Origin: Malikia sp.
GTDB lineage: Bacteria; Pseudomonadota; Gammaproteobacteria; Burkholderiales; Burkholderiaceae_C
DNA: 64,000 nucleotides
Assembly (NCBI RefSeq): GCF_028687635.1
Contig: NZ_JAQTZS010000006.1
Span: 90,295-154,294, forward strand
Reading direction: 5' to 3'
Shown: in pieces, positions 17,078 through 26,841 of the stretch
Layout: every line of letters begins with the position of its first letter
Position numbering within the stretch: the first letter of the stretch is position 1
Position numbers and translations under genes: made by a program
The notes under the pieces: generated by a model
Database searches by the model: none
The model's input: the letters and a program-made list of their open reading frames with translations, nothing else
Told to the model about the DNA's origin: nothing

Positions 17078-18997
17078 TTGAACAACCCCTGGTTTTCCAA
17101 AGTTGGCGTCTGGCTCGTCGTAGCCATGGTGCTGTTCACCGTCTTCAAGCAGTTCGACGGCAGGACCAGCGCCGGTGCCGGCTACATGGGCTATTCCGAG
17201 TTCCTCGATGAGGTCCAGGCCCAGCGCATCAAGAAGGCCACCATCCAGGAGTCTCCCGGTGGCACCGAGATCGTCGCCGAGACGGTCGATGGCAAGCGCG
17301 TGCGCACCACCGCCACCTACCTCGACCGTGGCCTGGTCGGCGACCTGCGCGCCAACAACATCGACTTCGACGTGCGTCCGCGCGAGGAGGGCTCGCTGCT
17401 GATGACCCTGCTGGTCAGCTGGGGTCCCATGCTGCTGCTGATCGGCGTCTGGGTCTACTTCATGCGCCAGATGCAGGGCGGTGGCAAGGGTGGCGGCGCC
17501 TTCAGCTTCGGCAAGAGCAAGGCCCGCATGCTCGACGAGAGCACCAACACCGTGACCTTCGCCGATGTCGCCGGCTGCGACGAGGCCAAGGAAGAGGTCA
17601 AGGAAGTGGTCGACTTCCTGAAGGACCCGTCCCGGTTCCAGAAGCTCGGCGGTCGCATCCCGCGCGGCCTGCTGCTGGTCGGCCCTCCGGGCACCGGCAA
17701 GACCCTGCTGGCCAAGTCGATCGCTGGCGAAGCCAAGGTCCCGTTCTTCAGCATCTCGGGCTCCGACTTCGTCGAGATGTTCGTCGGCGTTGGCGCGGCC
17801 CGCGTGCGCGACATGTTCGAGAACGCCAAGAAGAACGCGCCCTGCATCATCTTCATCGACGAGATCGACGCGGTCGGCCGCCAGCGTGGCGCTGGCGTCG
17901 GCGGTGGCAACGACGAGCGCGAGCAGACCCTCAACCAGATGCTGGTCGAGATGGACGGCTTCGAGACCAACCTCGGCGTGATCGTGATCGCCGCGACCAA
18001 CCGCCCGGACATCCTGGATGCCGCGCTGCTGCGCCCGGGCCGTTTCGACCGCCAGGTCTATGTCACGCTGCCCGACATCCGGGGTCGCGAGCAGATTCTC
18101 AACGTCCACATGCGCAAGGTGCCGCTGGGTACCGATGTCAACGCCGACATCATCGCGCGCGGCACGCCCGGCATGAGCGGTGCCGACCTGGCCAACCTCT
18201 GCAACGAGGCCGCGCTGATGGCGGCGCGCCGCAACGCGCGCGTGGTCGAGATGCAGGACTTCGAGAAGGCCAAGGACAAGATCATCATGGGCCCCGAGCG
18301 CAAGTCCATGGTCATGCCCGAGGAAGAGCGCCGCAACACGGCCTACCACGAGGCGGGTCACGCGCTGATCGGCAAGCTGCTGCCCAAGTGCGACCCGGTG
18401 CACAAGGTCACCATCATCCCGCGTGGCCGTGCCCTGGGCGTGACCATGAGCCTGCCCGAGAAGGACCGCTACAGCTACGACCGCGAGTTCATGCTGAATC
18501 AGATCAGCATGCTGTTTGGTGGCCGCATCGCCGAAGAGGTGTTCATGCACCAGATGACCACCGGCGCCAGCAACGACTTCGAGCGCGCGACCCAGATCGC
18601 GCGCGACATGGTGATGCGCTATGGCATGAGCGAGGCGCTCGGCCCCATGGTCTACGCCGAGAACGAGGGCGAGGTGTTCCTGGGCCGCTCGGTCACCAAG
18701 ACCACGCACATGAGCGAGGACACCATGCGCAAGGTCGACGGCGAGGTGCGCCGCATCATCGACGAGCAGTACGGTCTGGCCCGCCGCCTGATCGAGGAGC
18801 ACAGCGACAAGATGCACGCGATGGCCCATGCCCTGCTTGAGTGGGAGACCATCGAGGGCGATCAGATCGATGACATCATGGCCGGCAAGCCGCCGCGCCC
18901 GCCCAAGGACTTCGTGCCGCGCAAGCCGCCAGCGGGTGGCGGTGGCGATGGTGGCACGCCCTCGGTCAAGACCGACCCGGCACCCACCGCGGCCTAA
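17078..18997 (+). CDS. ftsH: ATP-dependent zinc metalloprotease FtsH
   Basis: 639 residues, full length. Two membrane segments (about 9-25 and 109-128) frame a periplasmic domain. The AAA module has Walker A GPPGTGKT at 202-209, Walker B in [12 protein letters not shown], and an SRH region. The M41 zinc site is HEAGH at 424-428. It degrades membrane and short-lived soluble proteins, including regulators of lipid A synthesis in E. coli. The C-terminal tail is Gly/Pro-rich ([10 protein letters not shown]). A strong terminator follows, so folP is transcribed separately or by read-through. Confidence 0.98.
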   Translation: MNNPWFSKVGVWLVVAMVLFTVFKQFDGRTSAGAGYMGYSEFLDEVQAQRIKKATIQESPGGTEIVAETVDGKRVRTTATYLDRGLVGDLRANNIDFDVRPREEGSLLMTLLVSWGPMLLLIGVWVYFMRQMQGGGKGGGAFSFGKSKARMLDESTNTVTFADVAGCDEAKEEVKEVVDFLKDPSRFQKLGGRIPRGLLLVGPPGTGKTLLAKSIAGEAKVPFFSISGSDFVEMFVGVGAARVRDMFENAKKNAPCIIFIDEIDAVGRQRGAGVGGGNDEREQTLNQMLVEMDGFETNLGVIVIAATNRPDILDAALLRPGRFDRQVYVTLPDIRGREQILNVHMRKVPLGTDVNADIIARGTPGMSGADLANLCNEAALMAARRNARVVEMQDFEKAKDKIIMGPERKSMVMPEEERRNTAYHEAGHALIGKLLPKCDPVHKVTIIPRGRALGVTMSLPEKDRYSYDREFMLNQISMLFGGRIAEEVFMHQMTTGASNDFERATQIARDMVMRYGMSEALGPMVYAENEGEVFLGRSVTKTTHMSEDTMRKVDGEVRRIIDEQYGLARRLIEEHSDKMHAMAHALLEWETIEGDQIDDIMAGKPPRPPKDFVPRKPPAGGGGDGGTPSVKTDPAPTAA

Positions 18998-19015
18998 CCA
19001 GGCCAGCATCATCCG

Positions 19016-19039
19016 ACCGGGGCTTGTCCCCGGTTTTTT
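19016..19039 (+). terminator. Rho-independent terminator after ftsH
   Basis: ACCGGGG and CCCCGGT form a perfect 7-bp GC-rich stem around a five-base loop, followed by a run of T, 18 bases after the ftsH stop. Confidence 0.9.
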
Positions 19040-19068
19040 ATTCCTCAGCAGCGCAGGCAGCCTGCGTC

Positions 19069-19959
19069 ATGGCCGAAATGACCGCCGAAACCCTCCATCC
19101 CGCTCCCGTCTGGAAAACCACCCGCTTCGAGATCGCCCTGGACCAGCCGCAGGTCATGGGCATCGTCAACGTCACGCCGGATTCCTTCTCGGACGGCGGC
19201 CGGCACGATGACCCGGTCCGCGCGTTGGCGCATGCCGAGCAGCTGCTCAAGGACGGCGCGACCATCCTCGACATCGGCGGCGAGTCGACCCGCCCGGGCG
19301 CGCCGCCGGTGCCGCTGCAAGAGGAGCTCGACCGGGTGCTGCCTGTCTTGCGTCTGGCACTCAAGCTCGGCGTGCCGCTGTCGATCGACACCTACAAGCC
19401 CGAGGTCATGCGGGCCTGCCTGGACCTGGGCGCCGACATCATCAATGACGTCTGGGCGCTGCAGCGGCCCTTTGCCAACGGGCAGGGCAATGGCGTCGAG
19501 GTGGTCGCCGCTCACCTCGATTGCGGCGTCTGCCTGATGCACATGCACCTGGAGCCGCAGCGCATGCAGGTCGCGCCGATGACGGGTGACGTGGTGCCGC
19601 AGGTGGCGGATTTCCTACGGCAGCGCGCCGATCTGCTGCGTGCGCGCGGCGTGGCGCCCGGGCGCATCGTCGTCGACTACGGCATCGGCTTTGGCAAGAC
19701 CGTCGAGCAGAATTTCGCGCTGCTGGCGCGCCAGGACGAGGTGCTGGCGCTGGGTTATCCGCTGCTGGCGGGCTGGTCGCGCAAGTCCTCGCTCGGCAGC
19801 GTGACGGGTCAGCAGGTGCCCGCGCAGCGCGTGGCGGCCAGCGTGGCCGCGCATCTGCTGGCGATCGAGCGCGGTGCACGCATCGTGCGCGTGCACGATG
19901 TGCGCGAGACGGTCGACGCGGTCCAGGTCTGGCGGGCGATGCACGCGCAGCAGCGATAA
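19069..19959 (+). CDS. folP: Dihydropteroate synthase
   Basis: 296 residues from ATG 19069 (MAEMTAETLHPAPVW); an upstream in-frame ATG at 19024 overlaps the ftsH terminator and is less likely. Signature motifs: MGIVNVTPDSFSDGG (pyrophosphate-binding loop 1), GATILDIGGESTRPGA (loop 2) and GIGFGKTVEQN. It condenses p-aminobenzoate with the pterin pyrophosphate in folate synthesis and is the sulfonamide target. The glmM start follows 33 bases downstream, a conserved pair. Confidence 0.97.
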   Translation: MAEMTAETLHPAPVWKTTRFEIALDQPQVMGIVNVTPDSFSDGGRHDDPVRALAHAEQLLKDGATILDIGGESTRPGAPPVPLQEELDRVLPVLRLALKLGVPLSIDTYKPEVMRACLDLGADIINDVWALQRPFANGQGNGVEVVAAHLDCGVCLMHMHLEPQRMQVAPMTGDVVPQVADFLRQRADLLRARGVAPGRIVVDYGIGFGKTVEQNFALLARQDEVLALGYPLLAGWSRKSSLGSVTGQQVPAQRVAASVAAHLLAIERGARIVRVHDVRETVDAVQVWRAMHAQQR

Positions 19960-19992
19960 TCGAAACCTAAAGCCAGAGAGGAAGCTCACTTC

Positions 19993-21324
19993 ATGACCCG
20001 CAAGTATTTCGGCACCGACGGCATTCGCGGCACCGTTGGCATCCATCCGATCACGCCCGACTTCGTGCTGCGGCTCGCCCATGCGGTCGGTCGCGTGCTC
20101 AAGCAGAAGGAAGCGCGCCCGCTGGTGCTGATCGGCAAGGACACCCGGATTTCGGGCTACATGCTTGAGTCCGCGCTCGAGTCCGGTTTCAACTCGGCCG
20201 GTGTCGATGTGCTGCTGCTCGGTCCGGTGCCGACGCCCGCGGTGGCCTATCTGACCCGCGCGCAGCGCGCCAGCCTGGGCGTGGTGATCAGCGCCAGCCA
20301 CAATCCGTTTGCCGACAACGGCATCAAGTTCTTCAGCGCCCAGGGCGCCAAGCTGCCCGACGACTGGGAGCTGGCGGTCGAGGCCGCGATCGCCGAGCCG
20401 CGCGTCTGGGCCGACTCGGCCTCGCTGGGCCGGACCAAGCGCCTGGATGACGCGGCCGGTCGCTACATCGAGTTCTGCAAGAGCACCTTCGACAAGGAGC
20501 TTTCGCTCAAGGGCCTGAAGATCGTGGTCGATGCGGCGCACGGCGCGGCCTACCAGATCGCGCCCAAGGTGTTCCACGAACTGGGCGCCGAGGTGACCGC
20601 CATCGGTTGCAGCCCGGACGGGCTCAACATCAACGACGGCTGCGGCGCGACCCACCCCGAGGCATTGGTGGAGGCGGTCAGGCAGCATCAGGCGGACATC
20701 GGCATCGCGCTCGACGGTGACGCCGACCGGCTGCAGGTGGTTGATGCACAGGGACGCCTGTACAACGGCGACGAATTGCTCTATCTGCTGGCTGCCGAGC
20801 GGCTGGCGCGCGACGAGGTGGTGCCCGGCGTGGTCGGCACCTTGATGACGAACATGGCGGTGGAGGTCGCGCTCAAGGCCAAGGGCTGTGCCTTCGTGCG
20901 CGCCAAGGTCGGCGACCGCTACGTGCTGGAGGAGTTGCACCGCCACCACTGGTTGCTGGGCGGCGAGGGCTCGGGCCATCTGCTGATCCTGGACCGGCAG
21001 GCGACGGGTGACGCGCTGGTGTCGGCCTTGCAGGTGCTGCAGGCATGCGTGCGCGGCGGCAAGACCCTGGCGCAGCTGCTGGCCGGCGTCGAGCTGTTCC
21101 CGCAGGTGCTGATCAACGTGCGGCTGCAGCCGGGGCAGGACTGGAAGAGCAACGCGACGCTGCAGGCCGCTATTTCAGCGGCCGAGGCCGAGCTGGGCGA
21201 GACCGGCCGCGTGCTGATCCGCGCCAGCGGCACCGAGCCGCTGCTGCGCGTGATGGTCGAGGCCCGCGACGCCCGGCAGGCCAAGGAGCTGGCCGAGCGC
21301 ATGGCCGAGGCCGCGCGCGGCTGA
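19993..21324 (+). CDS. glmM: Phosphoglucosamine mutase
   Basis: 443 residues, full length. It turns glucosamine-6-phosphate into glucosamine-1-phosphate for peptidoglycan and LPS. The phosphoserine loop [15 protein letters not shown], the Mg-binding loop LDGDADR and the C-terminal phosphate-binding segment [12 protein letters not shown] are intact. Co-directional with folP. In several Burkholderiales the pst-pho locus follows glmM directly; here about 21 kb of phosphate- and acyl-metabolism genes lie in between. Converges with the arsC-like gene, three bases apart. Confidence 0.97.
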   Translation: MTRKYFGTDGIRGTVGIHPITPDFVLRLAHAVGRVLKQKEARPLVLIGKDTRISGYMLESALESGFNSAGVDVLLLGPVPTPAVAYLTRAQRASLGVVISASHNPFADNGIKFFSAQGAKLPDDWELAVEAAIAEPRVWADSASLGRTKRLDDAAGRYIEFCKSTFDKELSLKGLKIVVDAAHGAAYQIAPKVFHELGAEVTAIGCSPDGLNINDGCGATHPEALVEAVRQHQADIGIALDGDADRLQVVDAQGRLYNGDELLYLLAAERLARDEVVPGVVGTLMTNMAVEVALKAKGCAFVRAKVGDRYVLEELHRHHWLLGGEGSGHLLILDRQATGDALVSALQVLQACVRGGKTLAQLLAGVELFPQVLINVRLQPGQDWKSNATLQAAISAAEAELGETGRVLIRASGTEPLLRVMVEARDARQAKELAERMAEAARG

Positions 21325-21327
21325 CGT

Positions 21328-21834
21328 TCAGTGCTGCGCCGAGAGTTCCTTGGCGTGGCTTTCCAGCACCAGCCGGTCCAGGCTGGCCAGCGGCAGGTTC
21401 ATGAACAGCTCCAGCCGCAGGTGCATGCGGTGCATGACCTGCTTGAACATTTCCAGCAGCGCGTCATGGTCGCCCTCGGCCAGCATCGGGTCGGGGTAGG
21501 ACCAGTGCGCGATCGCCGGATGGCCGGGCCAGACCGGGCAGGTCTCGCCGTGCGCATCGTCACAGACCGTGATGACCAGATCCATCCGCGGCGCTTGGGG
21601 GGCGCTGAATTCGTCCCAGTTCTTGCTGCGCAGTCCCGCGGTGCTGACACCGGCGCTCTGCAGCGCTTCGAGCGCTAGCGGGTGCGGCCGGTGGTCGGCG
21701 TTGGCCTGGGTGCCGGCCGAGAAGGCGCGAAAGCGTCCCTTGCCGATGTGGCTCAGGATGGCTTCGGCCAGGATGCTGCGGGCGGCGTTGTGCGTGCAAA
21801 GGAACAGGACGTTGATGGGCGGGTGATCGGTCAT
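21328..21834 (-). CDS. arsC: Arsenate reductase ArsC / low-molecular-weight phosphatase family protein
   Basis: 168 residues from ATG 21834 (MTDHPPINVLFLCTHNAARS). The P-loop CTHNAARS is the CX5R phosphate-binding motif of the low-molecular-weight tyrosine phosphatase fold, and ITVCDDAHGETCPVWPG carries the Cys pair position used by thioredoxin-coupled ArsC proteins. Likely reduces arsenate, or acts as a phosphatase. No arsR, arsB or arsH neighbour is present; it sits just downstream of a PPK2 gene (17-base gap), suggesting an operon. Function beyond fold is inferred. Confidence 0.85.
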   Translation of the reverse strand: MTDHPPINVLFLCTHNAARSILAEAILSHIGKGRFRAFSAGTQANADHRPHPLALEALQSAGVSTAGLRSKNWDEFSAPQAPRMDLVITVCDDAHGETCPVWPGHPAIAHWSYPDPMLAEGDHDALLEMFKQVMHRMHLRLELFMNLPLASLDRLVLESHAKELSAQH

Positions 21835-21851
21835 GGACGGTTGGACAGGGC

Positions 21852-22802
21852 TCAATACACCTGGGGCACGATCATCGAGTCGGGCACCGGGTGGCGGATG
21901 TAATCGGGATTGCGGACGCGTGCCGGCAGCACGACCTCCGGTTTCTCGATCTCATGGTACTCGAAATGTGTCAGGAGGTGATTGATGCAGTTCAGGCGCG
22001 CCTTTTTCTTGTCGTCGGCCGGAACGATCCACCAGGGCGCTTCCTCGATGTGGGTGCGCTCGAGCATGGTTTCCTTGACCTGGGTGTAGGCCTCCCAGCG
22101 GCGGCGCGATTCCAGGTCCATCGGGCTGAGCTTCCACTGCTTGAGCGGGTCGTGGATGCGACCCAGGAAGCGCAGGTGCTGCTCGTCGTCGCTGATCGAG
22201 AACCAGTACTTGATGACCTTGATGCCGGAGCGCACCAGCATGCGTTCGAACTCGGGCACCGAGCGGTAGAACTCCTCGTACTCGTCGTCGTCGCAGAAGC
22301 CCATGACCTTTTCCACGCCAGCGCGGTTGTACCAGCTGCGGTCGAACAGCACCATCTCGCCCGCGGCGGGGAGGTGAGCGACATAGCGCTGGAAATACCA
22401 TTGCGTGCGCTCGCGGTCGTTGGGCGCCGGCAAGGCGACCACGCGGCAGACGCGCGGATTCAGGCGTTGCGTGATGCGCTTGATCACGCCGCCCTTGCCG
22501 GCCGCGTCGCGACCTTCGAACAGGATCACGACCTTCTGCCTGGTCGCCGCCACCCAGTCCTGCAGCTTGACGAGTTCGCCCTGGAGCTTGAACAGCTCGC
22601 GGAAATAGGCCATTCGGGAGGCCTTGTGCTCGTCCGTGTTGCTGGCGCCGAGGTCGACACCGAGTCCCTCGGGGTTGCGATCCTCGATTTCCAGTTCCAG
22701 CTCTTCATCGTAGCTGTCGAGCAGGTCGCGCTCGATGCGCTTGATCAAATCTTCGTGGTTGGAGGCAGCCATGCGAGGTCCCAGGATAAATGTGGGTTGC
22801 AT
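21852..22802 (-). CDS. ppk2: Polyphosphate kinase 2 family protein (second copy)
   Basis: 316 residues from ATG 22802; ATG 22772 (MAASNHEDL) is an equally possible start. Compact PPK2: Walker A FEGRDAAGKGG near 95-105, VLFDRSWYNRAGVEKVMGF, and LKQWKLSPMDLESRRRWEAY. An acidic N-terminal arm (SYDEELELEIEDR) precedes the core. It is clearly paralogous to the PPK2 at 8085 but lacks that protein's long N-terminal extension. Catalyses phosphate transfer between polyphosphate and nucleotides. Followed by the arsC-like gene on the same strand. Confidence 0.93.
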   Translation of the reverse strand: MQPTFILGPRMAASNHEDLIKRIERDLLDSYDEELELEIEDRNPEGLGVDLGASNTDEHKASRMAYFRELFKLQGELVKLQDWVAATRQKVVILFEGRDAAGKGGVIKRITQRLNPRVCRVVALPAPNDRERTQWYFQRYVAHLPAAGEMVLFDRSWYNRAGVEKVMGFCDDDEYEEFYRSVPEFERMLVRSGIKVIKYWFSISDDEQHLRFLGRIHDPLKQWKLSPMDLESRRRWEAYTQVKETMLERTHIEEAPWWIVPADDKKKARLNCINHLLTHFEYHEIEKPEVVLPARVRNPDYIRHPVPDSMIVPQVY

Positions 22803-22948
22803 CGTATGTGTTTTTCATGTCAGTTCCGTGACGGAAATGGGCGTCAGGCATCCGGCCACGGCAGGACAGGCGTGCCGCGATCGTCGCCGGGCCGCTGCTT
22901 TGGGCCTATGATTTGGCTTCAGATCCATGCGCCCAGAAGGACCGCCCC

Positions 22949-23566
22949 ATGACCGTGATCGTCGTTGCCAATCCCAAGGGTGGGGTCGGCAAATCCACCC
23001 TGGCCACCCACGTGGCCGGCTACCTGGCCCGCCATGGCCACAGCGTGATGCTCGGCGATGCCGACATCCAGCAGTCCTCGACGGCCTGGCTGGGGCTGCG
23101 TCCGGCCGAGGCGCGCGCCATCCAGTCCTGGGATGCCTCCTCGGCCGAGGGGCTGCGCCCACCCAAGGGCACGACGCATGTGGTGATCGATACCCCGGGC
23201 GGTCTGCATGGCAAGCAGGTCAAGGAGGTGCTCAAGCGCGCCGACAAGCTGCTGATCCCCTTGCAGCCCAGCCTGTTCGACATGCTGGCCACGCGCGCCT
23301 TCGTCGATGATCTGCAGGAGCGCCGCCGCGCGGCCGGGCTGGACATCGGCGTGGTGGGCATGCGGGTGGATCAGCGCACCATCGCCTCGGAAAACCTGCG
23401 CGACTTCTGCGAGGGTCTGGGCCTGCCGGTGCTGGGCTACCTGCGCGACACGCAGAACTACATCCGGCTCGCCATGCGCGGCCTGACCCTGTTCGACGTC
23501 CAGCCGGGCCAGGTGGCCAAGGACCTCGAGCAGTGGCGGGCGATCTGCGACTGGCTCGAGGCCTGA
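22949..23566 (+). CDS. parA: ParA/MinD-family ATPase without a ParB partner
   Basis: 205 residues from ATG 22949 (MTVIVVANPKGGVGKST). Deviant Walker A KGGVGKST at 10-17, the signature Lys at 10, the A' region DADIQQSSTAW and Walker B VVIDTPGG. Small P-loop ATPases of this kind position chromosomes, plasmids, chemoreceptors or PHA granules on the nucleoid. No parB or centromere-like repeat is nearby, so it is an orphan. Convergent with phoX four bases away. Cargo unknown. Confidence 0.9.
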   Translation: MTVIVVANPKGGVGKSTLATHVAGYLARHGHSVMLGDADIQQSSTAWLGLRPAEARAIQSWDASSAEGLRPPKGTTHVVIDTPGGLHGKQVKEVLKRADKLLIPLQPSLFDMLATRAFVDDLQERRRAAGLDIGVVGMRVDQRTIASENLRDFCEGLGLPVLGYLRDTQNYIRLAMRGLTLFDVQPGQVAKDLEQWRAICDWLEA

Positions 23567-23570
23567 GGGA

Positions 23571-25478
23571 TCAGCGGATGGCCGGCAGGCCGCCGATGTA
23601 GCCGACATCCGCCTGCAGGCGGTAGTTCGAGACGCCGTACTGGTTCTTGCCGGTCAGTTCGGCCGCCTTGGCTTCCAGGCGCTGGGTCAGCTCCTTGTTC
23701 TGGGTCTTGATCCAGTCGCCCTGGTGCTGGGTGTTGCCCATGAGGTAGGCGTGGCCGTTGAGGTTCTCGACCACCTGCAGGCCGGTGGCCTCGGCGCCGG
23801 CGGCGATGTTCAGGATGCGGGTCAGCTGCTTGCTGTCGACGTTGTAGGCCCAGACGTAGTTGTTGACATGGGCGCCCGAGTCCTCGCCGATGAACAGCGT
23901 GCGCATCTTCTCGGAGAAGTAGAGGTTGTCGGTGTTCGCGGTGAAGCGGATGTCGGCGGTGTTGCCCTGGGCGTCGGCTGCGATCGGCCGACCCAGCAGC
24001 TTGTCCTCGATATGGGCCTGGTACGGCACGTACCCGGACGCGATCAGCTGGCCATGCTGGTCCCGCTGGCCCTGGGCCAGGTCGAAGGTCATGGTGGCGC
24101 CGGCGCTGTTCTCCTTGAGGCGGATATGGTCGACCGGACCGCCGTCGTTGGCCTTCATCGAACCCTGGATGTAGCTCAGCGCGTAGTACAGTTTCTTGTC
24201 CTGGTGGTTGAAGGCCACGCCCTCGCCCTTGGTGAATTCGGTGGTGGCGCCGAGATAGGCCGCGTAGCGGCGCGTCTCCAGGAAGGCGGCGGCCTGTTCC
24301 ATGCCCGGCTTGAGCTTGAGCCAGATGGTCTCGGCCGAGCCGGAGCGGGTCGCGGTGAAGCCTGGCTTGGCGCTCAGCGAGGTCTCGAAGATATCGGCCT
24401 GGGTGAGCCCCTTGTCGATCAAGGCCTTGATCTCGGCATGGGTGCTGCTGCCGAGCTTGATCCAGCTGATGCTGGCCTGGGTGTCGCCGTCGCTGCCGTC
24501 ACCGGAGGTCTGCTTCCACTTGGCGGCGTAGAGGCTGCCGCCGGCCTTGGGGTTGTTGGCCTGGTCGGCCACGAACATGAACAGGCCCGAGTAGCTGCCG
24601 TCGTCGCCGAAGATGGCGGTGCGGCCGTCGTTGGCGAAGCGCGCCAGTTCCCAGGCACCGCGGCCCATCTGGTAATGCTTGGACACCTCGTAGCCACCGT
24701 CGGGCCTGACCGCCACTTCGGTGGCGTAGCCGTAGTGGTAGGGGTTGGCTTGCTGGCGACCCTTGAAGTAGGCCTGGTTGAGCGATTTCAGCGCCGCCTG
24801 GGTGGTCTTGTATTCCTTTTCGCCGGGCACGAAGGACAGGTCGTAGTCCTCCTCGCCGCCGATATGCGTGTTCCAGGGCGTCAGCGAGCCAGCGCAGAAG
24901 ATCCAGCCGCCGTTGACGCTGGAGAAATCAACCGGTTTCTGGTTCTTGACGGAAAGCTTGCCGTCACGACCCTGGGCGATCTCGGACAGGCTCATGTGCA
25001 TCGGCATGCGGCTGTACCAGCTCGGGACCTTGCGGGCTTCGTGCCCGTCGGCCAGCACGTCGTCGTATTCCCAGTGGTTGATCAGGAATACCTTGTCGCC
25101 GACCTGGTGCAGGCTGTTGCCGTCGGCCGTCTCGGCGATCACCGCATCGCCGTTCGGGTCCATGATGGGCGCCATGTCGACGTCGAAGGCTTGCGCGGCG
25201 GCGTACTTCCTGCCCTTGACCTCGCTGATGGCGTCGGTGTTCTTGAACAGGCTCTGGTAGCTGAGCGGGAACTCGCGGCTGCTGCCGTCGGCGTAGCTCA
25301 CCCGGGCGACCGAGCGGGTGTAGGTGCGCAGCATGTCGGTTTCGCTCTCGGGCGAGGGGGTTTCGCTGAAGGTGATGGCGGTGACGGCCGGGCCGTGACC
25401 GGCCTGCTGCGGAGCGAGGCTGCCGCAGGCAGCGGCGAGCGCGGTCAGGGGGAAGAGGGCGAGCAGACGCAAGTTCAT
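23571..25478 (-). CDS. phoX: PhoX-family (DUF839) phosphatase, predicted lipoprotein
   Basis: 635 residues from ATG 25478 (MNLRLLALFPLTALAAACGS), where a lipoprotein signal with Cys at the end of ALAAAC is read. The rest is a secreted DUF839/PhoX beta-propeller type protein (EVAVRPDGGYEVSKHYQMGRG, FGDDGSYSGLFMFV, DNLYFSEKMRTLFIGEDSG). PhoX enzymes are calcium/iron alkaline phosphatases releasing phosphate from organic esters under starvation. No Tat twin-Arg is seen, unlike many PhoX, so export is probably by Sec. A weak Pho-box-like pair lies about 50-70 bases upstream. Confidence 0.82.
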   Translation of the reverse strand: MNLRLLALFPLTALAAACGSLAPQQAGHGPAVTAITFSETPSPESETDMLRTYTRSVARVSYADGSSREFPLSYQSLFKNTDAISEVKGRKYAAAQAFDVDMAPIMDPNGDAVIAETADGNSLHQVGDKVFLINHWEYDDVLADGHEARKVPSWYSRMPMHMSLSEIAQGRDGKLSVKNQKPVDFSSVNGGWIFCAGSLTPWNTHIGGEEDYDLSFVPGEKEYKTTQAALKSLNQAYFKGRQQANPYHYGYATEVAVRPDGGYEVSKHYQMGRGAWELARFANDGRTAIFGDDGSYSGLFMFVADQANNPKAGGSLYAAKWKQTSGDGSDGDTQASISWIKLGSSTHAEIKALIDKGLTQADIFETSLSAKPGFTATRSGSAETIWLKLKPGMEQAAAFLETRRYAAYLGATTEFTKGEGVAFNHQDKKLYYALSYIQGSMKANDGGPVDHIRLKENSAGATMTFDLAQGQRDQHGQLIASGYVPYQAHIEDKLLGRPIAADAQGNTADIRFTANTDNLYFSEKMRTLFIGEDSGAHVNNYVWAYNVDSKQLTRILNIAAGAEATGLQVVENLNGHAYLMGNTQHQGDWIKTQNKELTQRLEAKAAELTGKNQYGVSNYRLQADVGYIGGLPAIR

Positions 25479-25670
25479 GTCGGTTCCGTGAAGGAATGAA
25501 AGATGCCCGGCATTGTGTGGCGCCGATGTGACGGTTTTGTTGCAAGTCGGGGACTGGGACGAGCTTCGCCGCCGCAGCAGCAGGCGGTCGTGCAGTCGGC
25601 GGGTGCTATTCATGGTGTTGTCAAAAGCGCTGCGTACAACTGTCACCGCTCACTTTGAAAGGTGCATGAC

Positions 25671-25883
25671 ATGTCCGTTGAGATCGCATTGACCGTCGTT
25701 GTCCTGGCGGCTGGTTTTCCCTGGCTGCGCCGGCGACTCCAGCGGGCGTTGCTGGCGTGGTGGGACGAGATCAATGCCTGTCAGGAGACGGGAGCGCACC
25801 ATCTTGATGGCATGGTGCTGGGCGTCTGGACGGTCAGCTGGCTGCACTACAGCGTCTGGCCAGACTGCGCGCGCCGGCGCTGA
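25671..25883 (+). CDS. Small predicted membrane protein, unknown function
   Basis: 70 residues from ATG 25671, chosen because GAAAGG lies about eight bases upstream. One clear hydrophobic segment at the N-terminus (IALTVVVLAAGFPWL), a basic stretch, then a second weaker hydrophobic segment (GMVLGVWTVSWLHYSVW). Not recognised. It sits between divergent phoX and the olsB-like gene, and two TGTCA motifs 22 bases apart lie upstream. A chance reading frame cannot be excluded. Confidence 0.45.
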   Translation: MSVEIALTVVVLAAGFPWLRRRLQRALLAWWDEINACQETGAHHLDGMVLGVWTVSWLHYSVWPDCARRR

Positions 25884-25909
25884 AGGTTAAAGGTCGATCG
25901 CCCGGCGTC

Positions 25910-25927
25910 CTGTCATGAATCGTTCAT
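25910..25927 (+). promoter_or_regulatory. Pho-box-like site upstream of the olsB-like gene
   Basis: Reads CTGTCAT, four bases, CGTTCAT: two 7-bp repeats with an 11-bp period, the spacing of PhoB sites. The first is a perfect consensus repeat, the second matches 5 of 7. It is 72 bases before the chosen start. PhoB control is inferred. Confidence 0.55.
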
Positions 25928-25998
25928 CGACCGGCCATGCGCGCGTCATGCGGGCCACGAAGAATGAGCCCAACATGAATCAATGCCAACAGGAGTAC

Positions 25999-26841
25999 AT
26001 GATGAAGGAACTGCCCACCCCCACGCTGGATCTCTCGCCGCTGTCGCTGCCCAGGGGGTCACTTCATCCAGGATCGCTACAACCTGCTGTCGCGCAAGAC
26101 AAAAGTGGTATCGAAGTCTCTTGGGCGTGCCATCTGGACGAGGTTCGCGAGGCGCAGCGCCTGAGGTACGACATCTTCGCGGGCGAGATGGGCGCGCGCC
26201 TGCCCAGGACCGAGCCGGGCCACGACATCGACCTGTTTGACGATTTCTGCGAACACCTGCTGGTGCGTGATGTGGCGACCCGCCAGGTCATCGGCACCTA
26301 CCGCTTGCTGACCCCGGCCCAGGCCAAGCGCGTCGGTAGCTTCTACAGCGATACCGAATTCGACCTGACCCGGCTGCGCCTGCTGCGCGACAAGATGGTC
26401 GAGCTCGGTCGCAGCTGCGTCCACCCCGAGCACCGCCATGGCGGTGTGATCATGGCGCTGTGGGGCGCGCTGGCCGGTTTCATGGCCCGCAACGAACTCG
26501 ACACCATGATCGGCTGTGCCAGCATCCCGATGCGGCACGAGGGGCCGCACGGCGTCGTGGACGGCGGACACGCGGCGGCCAGTATCTGGCGTCAGGTGCG
26601 CGAAAAGCATCTGGCCCCGATCGAGTTCCATGTCCGTCCGCGCCTGCCGCTGCCGGTCGACCAGCTCGATGACAGCCTGGATGTGGAGCCGCCGGCGCTG
26701 ATCAAGGGCTATCTGCGCCTGGGCGCCAAGGTATTGGGCGCGCCGGCCTGGGACCCCGACTTCAATTCCGCCGACCTGCCCATGATGATGCGCCTGGCCG
26801 ACCTGCCGCCGCGTTACCGCAAGCATTTCCTGGGGGCTTGA
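25999..26841 (+). CDS. olsB: GNAT-type N-acyltransferase, OlsB-like (ornithine lipid synthesis)
   Basis: 280 residues from ATG 25999, chosen for the AGGAG seven bases before it. The family core is evident: REAQRLRYDIFAGEMGARLP, DDFCEHLLVRD, ELGRSCVHPEHRHGGVIMALWGAL and MIGCASIPM. These proteins use acyl-ACP to N-acylate an amino acid; OlsB makes lyso-ornithine lipid, the first step to phosphorus-free membrane lipid. No olsA is adjacent. Its stop overlaps the next start (TGATG), coupling it to a phosphoesterase. The upstream Pho box fits phosphate-starvation control known for ornithine lipids. Substrate amino acid is inferred. Confidence 0.78.
   Translation: MMKELPTPTLDLSPLSLPRGSLHPGSLQPAVAQDKSGIEVSWACHLDEVREAQRLRYDIFAGEMGARLPRTEPGHDIDLFDDFCEHLLVRDVATRQVIGTYRLLTPAQAKRVGSFYSDTEFDLTRLRLLRDKMVELGRSCVHPEHRHGGVIMALWGALAGFMARNELDTMIGCASIPMRHEGPHGVVDGGHAAASIWRQVREKHLAPIEFHVRPRLPLPVDQLDDSLDVEPPALIKGYLRLGAKVLGAPAWDPDFNSADLPMMMRLADLPPRYRKHFLGA

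Noticed and set aside
22949..23566. Plasmid or prophage partition locus
   Set aside because: ParA-like gene alone, with no parB, parS-like repeats, replication gene or phage gene nearby.
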